6,480 bases of DNA from Synergistaceae bacterium (GTDB lineage Bacteria > Synergistota > Synergistia > Synergistales > Aminobacteriaceae). A program made the translations under genes and the position numbers. This document shows positions 1 to 5,959 of this stretch, one piece after another (position 1 is the stretch's first letter; every line of letters begins with the position of its first letter). Below the pieces are notes generated by a model. It was given only the letters and a program-made list of their open reading frames with translations, ran no database searches and had not been told where the DNA came from. The DNA is taken from NCBI GenBank assembly GCA_009784305.1, contig WRBZ01000053.1, positions 1-6,480 on the forward strand, in the 5' to 3' direction.

Positions 1-1
1 G

Positions 2-1513
2 AGAACGAAATGGCTCTGGGTAACTCAAAGAGATAATGTTTACAGGTCAGCCAAAAGCTTGACAGACGAGATGAAAAAACATGCCATTCCAGTTGATGGA
101 GGAGTCCCAGGTTCATTTCAAGCAAAAGCCGCTTTGAAAGAGCTAAAGAAAAAATATGATAATAATTGGGGCGGTTTTACATCAGCAGGCACTCAAAAGA
201 TAATCTCAGCGCCAAAGCTGATCTTCTTGCTTGATTTCGCGGAGAAGCTTAAAAACTTAACGGCTTTTGAAATGGCAGAAAATACATTACAAAAGATATG
301 GCTCGGCGGTATACACGACCATATTGGAGGAGGTTTTTTTGAATCTACGGCTGACGAACGATGGATAATACCAAGTTTTAATAAGAACCTCAATGATCAG
401 GCGTTGTTACTATTCATAGCTGCATTGATGAGAACCACAAGAATGAATCTTTCTCCGATAAGCGCGCATATTCAAATTGGTTCTGACTTTGAATCGGCAT
501 TGGCCAAAGACGTGGCAAGTTTTATGCTGAACAGCCTGATGGCGCCGGAATCAGCCTTCTATTCTTCAATAGAACCAACTAATGAATCTTATTATTTATG
601 GTCTGATGAGGAACTTCGTTCATTGATACCGCCCAATGATTATGCGGTATTCGGGCAGGCATTTTCAGTTATGGGTAGCGGAAATTTCAGGCATGAAGTG
701 ACAGGACTCAAAACGGGGCTCAATGTCCTGTATATGAGTGAAGGAATCAAAGCTATGGCAGGAAGGTACTACAGTAAACCAGAAATACTTGAGAGCAGGA
801 TCTCGGAAATTTGTAAAACCCTTTTGGAATACAGAGGGAAACGTGCTGATTTGAAATTGAATGAGCAAATAATACTATCATCAAACGGAATGGCAATTGC
901 AGCTCTTGCTTTTGCCGGCAAAGTATTCGAGAATAAGGATTGGATCCTTGCAGCGGAACGCGCGTTGCTTTTCTGCCAAAAATCATTCCCGGACCCGAAA
1001 GGTAACTGGCGAAGGTGCTATCGGCAAAAGTCAGCAGAAGTTGACGTTCAGTTTATTGATTTAGCTTTCTTGATTTGGGGGACTATCGAAGTTCACCTTG
1101 CAACAAACGCAATATCCACATCTAAAAAGGATATTTGGCTAAAGTTTGCTGAAAGCATAATATTAAAAGCAGAAGAATTATTTACCAGTAAAGAAAAACA
1201 TTCGGGAGGTTTTTTCGCAACGGATGGAAAAGATCAAAAAGTAATTCAAAGAAAAATTTGCGCGGACGGATTGTCTCTTCCGGGGGAAAATGCCGTAGCG
1301 ATACGGATATTCACAATGCTGGCTCAAATACTTGAAGAACCTTCTGATAAAGAAATAGATTCTCCAAATTCTGAAGTACTTGCAAAAGAACGATTGGAAA
1401 AATCAAAAAAATATAAGAATACTGCCAAACAAATAGCCTCAAATTTTGTTCGTCCGGCAGCGAAAGATCCAAGCGCATTTGCTTTTTTACTCGGATCTTC
1501 AATAAAAATATAA
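2..1513 (+). CDS. Divergent DUF255 / YyaL / SSP411-family protein, C-terminal part (5' end outside window)
   Basis: The frame stays open from position 2, so the TTG at 59 is probably not the start and the gene begins upstream. The family normally has an N-terminal thioredoxin-like domain (not in the window) and a long (alpha/alpha)6-barrel domain related to sugar epimerases; its biochemical role is not settled. Recognisable family landmarks, in order, are GGIHDHIGGGFF with TADERW (about 305-364), the SEE-like segment ending YYLW (about 590-600), the SSNGMAIAALAFAG helix (about 880-920), DLAFLIWGTIEVHLAT (about 1058-1105), the GGFF segment (about 1205-1216), and LSLPGENAVA (about 1274-1303). 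Several positions that are usually near-invariant differ: the PHFEKMLYDQ-type motif reads PSFNKNLNDQ, and the W of SWNG is lost. The stop TAA at 1511-1513 is followed by a terminator shared with the convergent operon. Family assignment is fairly firm; activity is unknown and the protein may be a pseudoenzyme. Confidence 0.78.
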   Translation, partial: RTKWLWVTQRDNVYRSAKSLTDEMKKHAIPVDGGVPGSFQAKAALKELKKKYDNNWGGFTSAGTQKIISAPKLIFLLDFAEKLKNLTAFEMAENTLQKIWLGGIHDHIGGGFFESTADERWIIPSFNKNLNDQALLLFIAALMRTTRMNLSPISAHIQIGSDFESALAKDVASFMLNSLMAPESAFYSSIEPTNESYYLWSDEELRSLIPPNDYAVFGQAFSVMGSGNFRHEVTGLKTGLNVLYMSEGIKAMAGRYYSKPEILESRISEICKTLLEYRGKRADLKLNEQIILSSNGMAIAALAFAGKVFENKDWILAAERALLFCQKSFPDPKGNWRRCYRQKSAEVDVQFIDLAFLIWGTIEVHLATNAISTSKKDIWLKFAESIILKAEELFTSKEKHSGGFFATDGKDQKVIQRKICADGLSLPGENAVAIRIFTMLAQILEEPSDKEIDSPNSEVLAKERLEKSKKYKNTAKQIASNFVRPAAKDPSAFAFLLGSSIKI

Positions 1514-1526
1514 TTGTTAAGCTAAG

Positions 1527-1576
1527 AAAACATACGGGACGCCGAAAACAGCGTCCCGTATGGAATCTGTTTTTTT
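1527..1576. terminator. Bidirectional intrinsic terminator between convergent genes
   Basis: A perfect 12-bp inverted repeat, CATACGGGACGC (1531-1542) and GCGTCCCGTATG (1551-1562), encloses an 8-nt loop. Read on the minus strand, the stem is followed directly by TTTTCTT, which suits termination of the rplS operon 12 nt after its stop codon. Read on the plus strand, seven T residues (1570-1576) begin 8 nt after the stem, so termination of the DUF255 gene is probable but less ideal. The T-run overlaps the last bases of rplS. Confidence 0.88.
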
Positions 1577-1916
1577 ATCTTCTTTCTTTGATACGAGCGG
1601 CTTTTCCGCTTAGTTTGCGCAGATAGTATAATTTAGCCCTTCTGACTTTTCCGGAACGCTTAACTTCTATCTGTTGTATTGAAGGGCAATGTAGCGGAAA
1701 AATCCTTTCAACTCCGATTCCGCTCGATATCTTGCGCACTGTAAAGGACTCGCTCAGTCCGCCATGCTGGCGCCCAATGACTATTCCCTCAAAAACCTGA
1801 ACCCTTTCTCTGGTTCCTTCCTTAACTTTTACATGCACGCGAATGGTATCACCCGGACGAAACACAGGCATATCCGCCTTTGCATATTTTTTCTCAATCA
1901 AATTCATAATATCCAA
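1575..1916 (-). CDS. rplS: 50S ribosomal protein L19
   Basis: L19 sits at the 30S-50S interface and contributes to inter-subunit contact. The 113 residues match the usual family length. The family landmarks are [16 protein letters not shown], then [30 protein letters not shown], and the basic C-terminus [24 protein letters not shown], whose first and last halves are near-invariant in bacteria. Two starts are possible. TTG at 1916 lies 9 nt after GGAGG (1930-1926), while ATG at 1907, which would give MNLIEKK, lies 18 nt after it. The spacing favours TTG, and the homologous N-terminus is compatible with either. The Shine-Dalgarno overlaps the TAG stop of trmD, so the two genes are probably translationally coupled. 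It is the last gene of the operon and is followed by a terminator. Confidence 0.97.
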   Translation of the reverse strand: MDIMNLIEKKYAKADMPVFRPGDTIRVHVKVKEGTRERVQVFEGIVIGRQHGGLSESFTVRKISSGIGVERIFPLHCPSIQQIEVKRSGKVRRAKLYYLRKLSGKAARIKERR

Positions 1917-1925
1917 GTTATTTTT

Positions 1926-1930
1926 CCTCC
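1926..1930 (-). promoter_or_regulatory. Shine-Dalgarno of rplS overlapping the trmD stop
   Basis: GGAGG on the minus strand starts with the G of the trmD TAG codon (1932-1930). It is 9 nt from the TTG at 1916 and 18 nt from the ATG at 1907, and so supports TTG initiation and coupling of the two genes. Confidence 0.7.
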
Positions 1931-2307
1931 TACACAGCTCCGCTGAGTTTTTTGAACGTCAGAGCTAAAATATTAGATTCCCAAAATCCCGATTCGACCA
2001 TATAAATAAGAAGTATAGGCAAATTGGCTTCAAGAAGGTTTACCTTTAAATCAGCCCAATCTATTATGGTCTCCTGATTATCCGTAAAATCAAGCATAAA
2101 TGGATACTTGCCGCTATATTTCTTAGCCAGCAGCTTTGTTACCTGATCCAAGTCTTTTACCCGCCTGAAATTATCAAATCGTAAATTGTCCGAGACCAGG
2201 AAATTCTTTATAACTCCGTTCATCTTACATAAATCAGAAACTTCACGCATTTTTTCTGAATCATGGTGTTCTGAAACGATAAACACCGAAAACAGTTCAA
2301 TATAAGG
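1930..2307 (-). other. C-terminal extension of TrmD, probable eroded TM1570-type SPOUT domain
   Basis: Residues 234-358 of TrmD have no place in the standard enzyme. From memory, their order of segments resembles the small SPOUT methyltransferase family typified by Thermotoga TM1570, whose gene lies next to trmD. The resemblance is a first strand ([10 protein letters not shown]), a helix plus strand ending IKNFLVSDN, a [10 protein letters not shown] strand, and a [13 protein letters not shown] segment at the place of the PVLILLGTGWGL cofactor loop. The glycines of that loop are missing, and the family's final alanine-rich helix appears to be absent, so binding of S-adenosylmethionine is doubtful. 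The reading frame is intact and not visibly decayed, so a structural or tRNA-contacting role is possible. The match was made by eye only. Confidence 0.5.
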
Positions 2308-3006
2308 CCTTAAATCTGCGCACTTTATCAAATCAGGCCGCTTGTTAACAGTTCGCTGTATTGCCTGTTTCCTGCGCCAATCTTTTATTTCAGATTGATT
2401 CCCCGAAACCAGGACCTCAGGGACATACATTCCCTGCCATTCAGCAGGACGAGTGTAATGCTGATGATCCAACATGCCGACGAAAAACGAATCATTTTCA
2501 ACTGCGGCCATACGTCCTACAACATCCGGAACGAGCCTTGCCATAGCGTCTATCAAAGCCATTGCTGGAATCTCCCCGCCGCTTAATACCGCGTCTGCGA
2601 TTGAAAATTCACAGTTCACATACCGTTCTATGAAACGCTCATCAATTCCTTCATAGTGTCCGCAGACTATAACAACATGTTTGTTTTTCGCTTTTTCCAC
2701 AAGGCCCTTGACCATATCATGCGATAAAAGTTTTCCTTGCGGAGAAGGGCACACTACATACGCTGTTTCGGAATGATTCTCACCGCAGCTAAACTCAAGG
2801 GCAAGCCTCAAAGGCTCAGCCATCATAACCATGCCGCCTGACCCAAATGAATAATCATCTATCTGACGGTAATTGCCCAATCCAAATTCTCTAAGGTTGA
2901 GGCAGTCAACCTGAATCAATTTGTTTTTCACAGCGCGGCCAATAATGCTTGTCTTTAGAAAGTCATTGAAAAATTCAGGAAATGCTGTAATAACAGTTAC
3001 TTTCAT
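1930..3006 (-). CDS. trmD: tRNA (guanine37-N1)-methyltransferase TrmD with a long C-terminal extension
   Basis: TrmD uses S-adenosylmethionine to make m1G at position 37 of tRNAs reading CNN/GNN codons, which prevents +1 frameshifting. It is a homodimeric SPOUT (trefoil-knot) enzyme. The core is clear: [13 protein letters not shown] at the N-terminus, VCPSPQG (residues 85-91), [10 protein letters not shown] (115-124), [18 protein letters not shown] (137-154) within the knot, NDSF (171-174) holding the probable catalytic Asp, LDHQHYTRP (179-187), and [13 protein letters not shown] (199-211). I chose ATG at 3006 because it gives the family N-terminus; an in-frame TTG at 3027 lacks both homology and a ribosome site. 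Neither start has a good Shine-Dalgarno, and the start lies 14 nt past the rimM stop, which suggests coupling. The protein has 358 residues against about 230-255 usual, the extra being residues 234-358. The loop normally reading FGGGxGM is one residue shorter here (FGSGGM). Confidence 0.96.
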   Translation of the reverse strand: MKVTVITAFPEFFNDFLKTSIIGRAVKNKLIQVDCLNLREFGLGNYRQIDDYSFGSGGMVMMAEPLRLALEFSCGENHSETAYVVCPSPQGKLLSHDMVKGLVEKAKNKHVVIVCGHYEGIDERFIERYVNCEFSIADAVLSGGEIPAMALIDAMARLVPDVVGRMAAVENDSFFVGMLDHQHYTRPAEWQGMYVPEVLVSGNQSEIKDWRRKQAIQRTVNKRPDLIKCADLRPYIELFSVFIVSEHHDSEKMREVSDLCKMNGVIKNFLVSDNLRFDNFRRVKDLDQVTKLLAKKYSGKYPFMLDFTDNQETIIDWADLKVNLLEANLPILLIYMVESGFWESNILALTFKKLSGAV

Positions 3007-3020
3007 CTGAATTGAATCTA

Positions 3021-3533
3021 TTACCAAAGACCATCAATTAAAGCAATATAAATTGAACAAGCTCGTTCATCTATATTTTTAATGAATTCTCCAACTGCCG
3101 GTATAAGATGTTCTTTTCCGTCAAAACCGTCAATAAGGTAAAGCTCATTTCCGCCGTTCCTGATAACATCCTTGACCTTTCCCAAGACACTGCCCGACTC
3201 AATTTCAATGACGCTCATACCAATAAGGTCATCGATCCAATACTCCCCTTCGCGAAGAGCTACGCGCTCTTCTTTTGGAATGCGAATCAGGCACCCTACG
3301 GCAGACTTAGCCGCGTTTGAGTCGGTGAACTCCTTACATTCCACAATAAACAAATCTTTACCTTCTAGAGCGCGTAAATTAATAATCGAAACGCTGGTAA
3401 TAAAATCTTCGCCACGAAAAAGGAACAGCTTCTTCATTGAATAGAATCGTTCAGGGTAGTCAGTAAGAGGCTGAACTTTGAATTCTCCTTTCAAAGCATG
3501 TACCCCAACAACGCGCCCTACAATGGTTTGCAT
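3021..3533 (-). CDS. rimM: Ribosome maturation factor RimM
   Basis: RimM binds S19 and the 30S head and assists 16S rRNA processing and late 30S assembly. The 170 residues match the usual length. The N-terminal beta-barrel domain (about 1-85) opens with IVGRVVGVHALKGEFKVQPL and continues TDYPERF. The PRC-barrel domain (about 95-168) holds EGEYWIDDLIGM (95-106), GKVKDVIRNGGNELYLI (118-134) and EHLIPAVGEFIKNID (141-155), all characteristic. The ATG at 3533 gives the expected N-terminus. The best ribosome site, GAGGAG in the last codons of khpA, is 18 nt away, so initiation probably depends on coupling to the gene upstream; the gap is 15 nt. The TAA stop at 3023-3021 lies just before trmD. Confidence 0.95.
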   Translation of the reverse strand: MQTIVGRVVGVHALKGEFKVQPLTDYPERFYSMKKLFLFRGEDFITSVSIINLRALEGKDLFIVECKEFTDSNAAKSAVGCLIRIPKEERVALREGEYWIDDLIGMSVIEIESGSVLGKVKDVIRNGGNELYLIDGFDGKEHLIPAVGEFIKNIDERACSIYIALIDGLW

Positions 3534-3548
3534 GAGTATCTTTAAAAA

Positions 3549-3794
3549 TTACTCCTCAAAAATATCTACGTTAACCTTCTCGCCAGCCTTTACCGCGCTT
3601 GCTTTTGCTAACAGACGTATAGCATTAATAGTTGCCCCGCGTTTGCCAATAATACGGCCAATATCATCATGAGCGACACGGATCATGACTTTTACCTCAC
3701 CTTGTTCATCCTCGTTACTTTCAACAGACACGGAATCCGGATTCATAACAAGATGCTTTGCAATGAACTCTACCAATTCTTTATAATTCGCCAC
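3549..3794 (-). CDS. khpA: KH-domain RNA-binding protein KhpA (YlqC family)
   Basis: This 81-residue protein is a single KH domain. The RNA-gripping GxxG loop is seen as IIGKRGATINAIR (residues 48-60), preceded by the VMIRVAHDDIGR strand and helix. KhpA proteins of this family bind many RNAs and, in some Gram-positive bacteria, pair with KhpB (Jag) to influence cell-wall growth; whether that holds here is unknown. Its place between rpsP and rimM is the usual one. The start is GTG at 3794, set by a near-perfect ribosome site, and MANYKELVEFIAKHLV is the family N-terminus. The stop TAA is at 3551-3549. Confidence 0.95.
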   Translation of the reverse strand: MANYKELVEFIAKHLVMNPDSVSVESNEDEQGEVKVMIRVAHDDIGRIIGKRGATINAIRLLAKASAVKAGEKVNVDIFEE

Positions 3795-3801
3795 AAAAAT
3801 A

Positions 3802-3810
3802 CACCTCCTT
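3802..3810 (-). promoter_or_regulatory. Strong Shine-Dalgarno of khpA
   Basis: AAGGAGGTG on the minus strand matches the complement of the 16S rRNA 3' end over nine bases and sits 7 nt before GTG at 3794. It decides the GTG start, since no ATG in this position would fit the family N-terminus. Confidence 0.9.
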
Positions 3811-3833
3811 CATTATTTTACGAATGATCATTC

Positions 3834-4094
3834 TCATTTCGTAATAAATTTGTCCCATACCCCACTCTTTTTCAGCAAAACTTTTGCTGTATCAGATGGC
3901 GAAGCGCCATTTCCAAGCCAATGTAAAGCTCTTTCTTCATCAACAATGACCTCGGCAGGATTTACCATAGGGTTGTAAGTCCCTAACATTTCGATAAATC
4001 CTCCGTCACGCGGCGAACGCGAATCCGCGACCACCAGTCTGTAAAATGGTTTTTTCTTCCTGCCGTGACGCGCCAAACGAATCCTTACTGCCAT
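3834..4094 (-). CDS. rpsP: 30S ribosomal protein S16
   Basis: S16 binds 16S rRNA early in 30S assembly. The 86-residue protein is full length. [19 protein letters not shown] is the standard N-terminus, followed by [23 protein letters not shown], which is near-invariant in bacteria, and by the [23 protein letters not shown] helix region. ATG at 4094 is preceded by GGAGGTG (4111-4105) at 10 nt spacing. The stop is TGA at 3836-3834. A gap of about 75 nt separates it from ffh upstream, the longest in the operon. Confidence 0.98.
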   Translation of the reverse strand: MAVRIRLARHGRKKKPFYRLVVADSRSPRDGGFIEMLGTYNPMVNPAEVIVDEERALHWLGNGASPSDTAKVLLKKSGVWDKFITK

Positions 4095-4104
4095 TTTCGC
4101 AAAA

Positions 4105-4111
4105 CACCTCC
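4105..4111 (-). promoter_or_regulatory. Shine-Dalgarno of rpsP
   Basis: GGAGGTG on the minus strand, 10 nt before the ATG at 4094. The gap to ffh (4095-4169) is very AT-rich, and I see no confident promoter in it. Confidence 0.85.
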
Positions 4112-4169
4112 ATAAAATTTCTATTTCTAATAATGTATACCTATAATAAATACCTAATTAATAACAATT

Positions 4170-5501
4170 CTAACGCCCAAACAGGTTTTTTAAGCTAAAC
4201 CCATGCCCGCCTGCTTTTCCCAATTGTTTATATAACTTTTTCATCTGCTCGTATTGGGCAAGCAACTGATTGACCTTTTGAACTGTCGTTCCTGACCCTA
4301 AAGCGATACGTCTTCTTCTGCCTCCCTTTATAATAGCGGGATTCCTGCGTTCAGAAAGTGTCATGGACTGGATTATAGCACAATTATGTTTTATGACTTT
4401 CGGGTCAATATCCTTATTTACATTAAGCTTGTTGAAACCCGGGATCATTTCAAGCAGTTTGCCTAAGGGACCCATTTTTGATATCTGTTGAAATTGAGTC
4501 AGTAAGTCCTCCAAGTTGAAACTTTTACCGCTTGTTAACACATCCACCATTTTTTCAGCTTCATTTTCGTTGATGGCTTGCTGCACCTTTTCAAAAAGGC
4601 CTGCTACATCTCCCATTCCCATGATACGCTGAGCCATTCTTTTCCCATCAAAAAGCTCAATGGCATCAATTCCTTCTCCCACTCCGGCAAATTTCACCGG
4701 TACTCCAGTAACGGAACGGATTGCAAGCGCGCATCCACCCCTTGCATCTCCGTCAAGCTTTGTCAATATAGTTCCAGTAAGAGCGATTTTTTCATGAAAA
4801 GCGCTTGCAACCTTCACGGCTTCCTGGCCTGTCATCGCGTCAACTACAAGTAAAGTTTCAGTCGGAGGAATAAATTCATGAATGGAAACAAGTTCATTCA
4901 TCAGCTCATCATCAACATGCAAGCGTCCCGCTGTGTCAATGATTATTATGTCGATTAGATGCGACTCTGCATATTCGAGGGCGCCTTTTATAACAGAAAT
5001 TACATCAGTACTCCCGCTCTGAACGCCATAAAAAGGTATCTTTGCCTGTTGAGAAAGGACTTTCAATTGTTCGATGGCAGCTGGTCTTTTCAAATCACAG
5101 GCAACTACAAGGGGTTTATGCCCGCTTTGAAGCCTTTTGGCAAGCTTAACAGTTGTAGTGGTTTTTCCGCAGCCCTGAAGTCCAACCATGAGAATGACAG
5201 TAGGAGGTTTTGGGGATATCTTTAATGGAACAGGATCATGTCCCATCAGAGTTGATATTTCTTCATAAACTATTGAAACAACATGCTGTCCCGGAGTTAT
5301 TGAGGACAAAACATCTATACCAACAGCGCGGGCGCGTATGTTTTCAGTCAAAGTTTTTACTACTTTATAATCGACATCCGCCTCCAAAAGCGCTTTGCGT
5401 ACCTCGCGCAAAGACGAATCAACATCCGCTTCCGATAGTTTTCCTTTGTTTTTTAATTTGGAAAAAATTGAATCAAGTCTGTCTCTTAATGCCTCGAACA
5501 T
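4170..5501 (-). CDS. ffh: Signal recognition particle GTPase Ffh (SRP54)
   Basis: Ffh binds 4.5S/6S SRP RNA and emerging signal sequences, then docks with FtsY at the membrane to deliver ribosomes to the Sec translocon. The 443 residues match the usual length. The N domain is residues 1-95. The G domain holds the P-loop GLQGCGKTT (107-115), the ACDLKRPAAIEQL segment (134-146), DTAGRL (189-194), TKLDGDARGG (247-256) and FAGVGEGIDAIELF (271-284). The M domain (about 327-430) includes MGPLGKLLEMIPG (343-355), MTLSERRNP (380-388) and the RNA-binding stretch GGRRRRIALGSG (393-404). Two residues are less usual: Cys in the P-loop where Ser or Ala is common, and Gly394 where most have Ser before the arginines. 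The start ATG at 5501 follows the ylxM stop by one base; AGAGG (5514-5510) in the end of ylxM is 8 nt upstream. The SRP RNA gene is not in the window. Confidence 0.98.
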   Translation of the reverse strand: MFEALRDRLDSIFSKLKNKGKLSEADVDSSLREVRKALLEADVDYKVVKTLTENIRARAVGIDVLSSITPGQHVVSIVYEEISTLMGHDPVPLKISPKPPTVILMVGLQGCGKTTTTVKLAKRLQSGHKPLVVACDLKRPAAIEQLKVLSQQAKIPFYGVQSGSTDVISVIKGALEYAESHLIDIIIIDTAGRLHVDDELMNELVSIHEFIPPTETLLVVDAMTGQEAVKVASAFHEKIALTGTILTKLDGDARGGCALAIRSVTGVPVKFAGVGEGIDAIELFDGKRMAQRIMGMGDVAGLFEKVQQAINENEAEKMVDVLTSGKSFNLEDLLTQFQQISKMGPLGKLLEMIPGFNKLNVNKDIDPKVIKHNCAIIQSMTLSERRNPAIIKGGRRRRIALGSGTTVQKVNQLLAQYEQMKKLYKQLGKAGGHGFSLKNLFGR

Positions 5502-5502
5502 T

Positions 5503-5763
5503 CTATTTTCCTCTTGTCTTTGCTAAACCTAACTTTTTCTCCAACATTTCCAGTTTGCTTCTTGTACGGAATAATAAGTCATGAACCGCCTGACGTGACT
5601 TTCCGCAATGCTCCGCTATTTCGCTCAAAGACAAATCTGAAAACTCGTGCATCTCATACACTTCTCTCTGTTTCTCGGTGAGAAGCGGCTTATAATGATC
5701 ATAAAACTGGTTCAATAATACCCTTCGTTCCAAATATTCCTGTTCATTATGCACAAAAATCAC
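5503..5763 (-). CDS. ylxM: YlxM/p13-like helix-turn-helix protein
   Basis: A small (83-86 residue) protein of the UPF0122 family, almost always beside ffh and thought to act in SRP-dependent targeting. It is not a proven DNA-binder, although it carries a sigma-factor-region-4-like helix-turn-helix. The family core is visible: the FYDHYKPLLTEKQREVYEMH helix (about 20-39), then DLSLSEIAEHCGKSRQAVHD (43-62), the turn and recognition helix, then a basic, acidic-tailed coil LEMLEKKLGLAK. The start is uncertain between GTG at 5763 and GTG at 5754. The promoter at 5804-5776 predicts transcription from about 5769, which leaves only about 6 nt before the first GTG but about 15 nt, with a weak GGGTGA ribosome site, before the second, which I favour. 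The TAG stop is one base from ffh, so coupling is likely. Confidence 0.92.
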   Translation of the reverse strand: MIFVHNEQEYLERRVLLNQFYDHYKPLLTEKQREVYEMHEFSDLSLSEIAEHCGKSRQAVHDLLFRTRSKLEMLEKKLGLAKTRGK

Positions 5764-5775
5764 CCACTTCGAATC

Positions 5776-5804
5776 ATTATAAAATCAATGTTCCACCCTG
5801 TCAA
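5776..5804 (-). promoter_or_regulatory. Consensus sigma-70 promoter of the ylxM-rplS operon
   Basis: On the minus strand TTGACA (5804-5799) and TATAAT (5781-5776) are separated by exactly 17 bp, matching the housekeeping consensus at all twelve positions. Transcription should start near 5769-5770. It is the only promoter I can support for all seven genes of the operon. Confidence 0.9.
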
Positions 5805-5849
5805 GTAAAAATAATGGACAGCGTTATAATAAACTTTTGATTTCAGATT

Positions 5850-5864
5850 AAATTGAGTCAATTT
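5850..5864. repeat. 15-bp palindrome in the divergent intergenic region
   Basis: AAATTGAGTCAATTT has two perfect 7-bp arms around a central G. It lies about 40 bp upstream of the plus-strand -10 at 5902 and some 45 bp upstream of the operon's -35. Such a dyad could be an operator, but AT-rich sequence produces short palindromes by chance. Confidence 0.35.
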
Positions 5865-5876
5865 TTTACATAAACT

Positions 5877-5907
5877 TTGAGCTAAATTTGGAAATTGCTT
5901 TTATAAT
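5877..5907 (+). promoter_or_regulatory. Probable promoter of the Sel1-repeat gene
   Basis: TATAAT (5902-5907) is a perfect -10. The best -35 is TTGAGC (5877-5882) with a 19-bp spacer, which is long. Transcription would begin near 5914, leaving about 46 nt before the ATG at 5960. The -10 is convincing; the -35 is weak, so the promoter may need an activator or be of modest strength. Confidence 0.5.
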
Positions 5908-5944
5908 ATATTATTACAGGCGCCTTACAAAGTATGCCAAATTG

Positions 5945-5951
5945 AAGGAGG
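5945..5951 (+). promoter_or_regulatory. Shine-Dalgarno of the Sel1-repeat gene
   Basis: AAGGAGG lies 8 nt before the ATG at 5960 and fixes the start. It is a strong ribosome site, so the gene is probably well translated when transcribed. Confidence 0.88.
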
Positions 5952-5959
5952 AAAACATT

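Noticed and set aside
59..61. TTG at 59 as the start of the DUF255 gene
   Set aside because: The frame is open upstream to the window edge, the family is longer and has an N-terminal domain, and no ribosome site precedes the TTG.
1908..1935. L19-leader type RNA element before rplS
   Set aside because: Only 13 nt separate the trmD stop from the rplS start, so there is no room for a structured leader.
1930..3006. TrmD extension as a frameshift or lost-stop artefact
   Set aside because: The extension is continuous in frame, looks protein-like with alternating strands and helices, and ends neatly in the rplS ribosome site, so it appears to be genuinely coding.
3822..3833. Palindrome GAATGATCATTC after rpsP
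   Set aside because: It is perfect but has no loop, is short and AT-rich, and is not followed by a T-run, so it is neither a terminator nor a supported operator.
4095..4169. Internal promoter between ffh and rpsP
   Set aside because: The gap is AT-rich and has TTGTTA with TATTAT- and TATACA-like stretches, but the spacings are 13 or 22 bp, so no credible pair exists.
5210..5584. 124-codon plus-strand open frame inside ffh and ylxM
   Set aside because: It lies antisense to two conserved genes, has no ribosome site and resembles no known protein; it is a shadow.
5825..5830. Plus-strand TATAAT as an additional promoter
   Set aside because: No acceptable -35 lies 15-19 bp upstream, and it is 130 bp from the next plus-strand gene.
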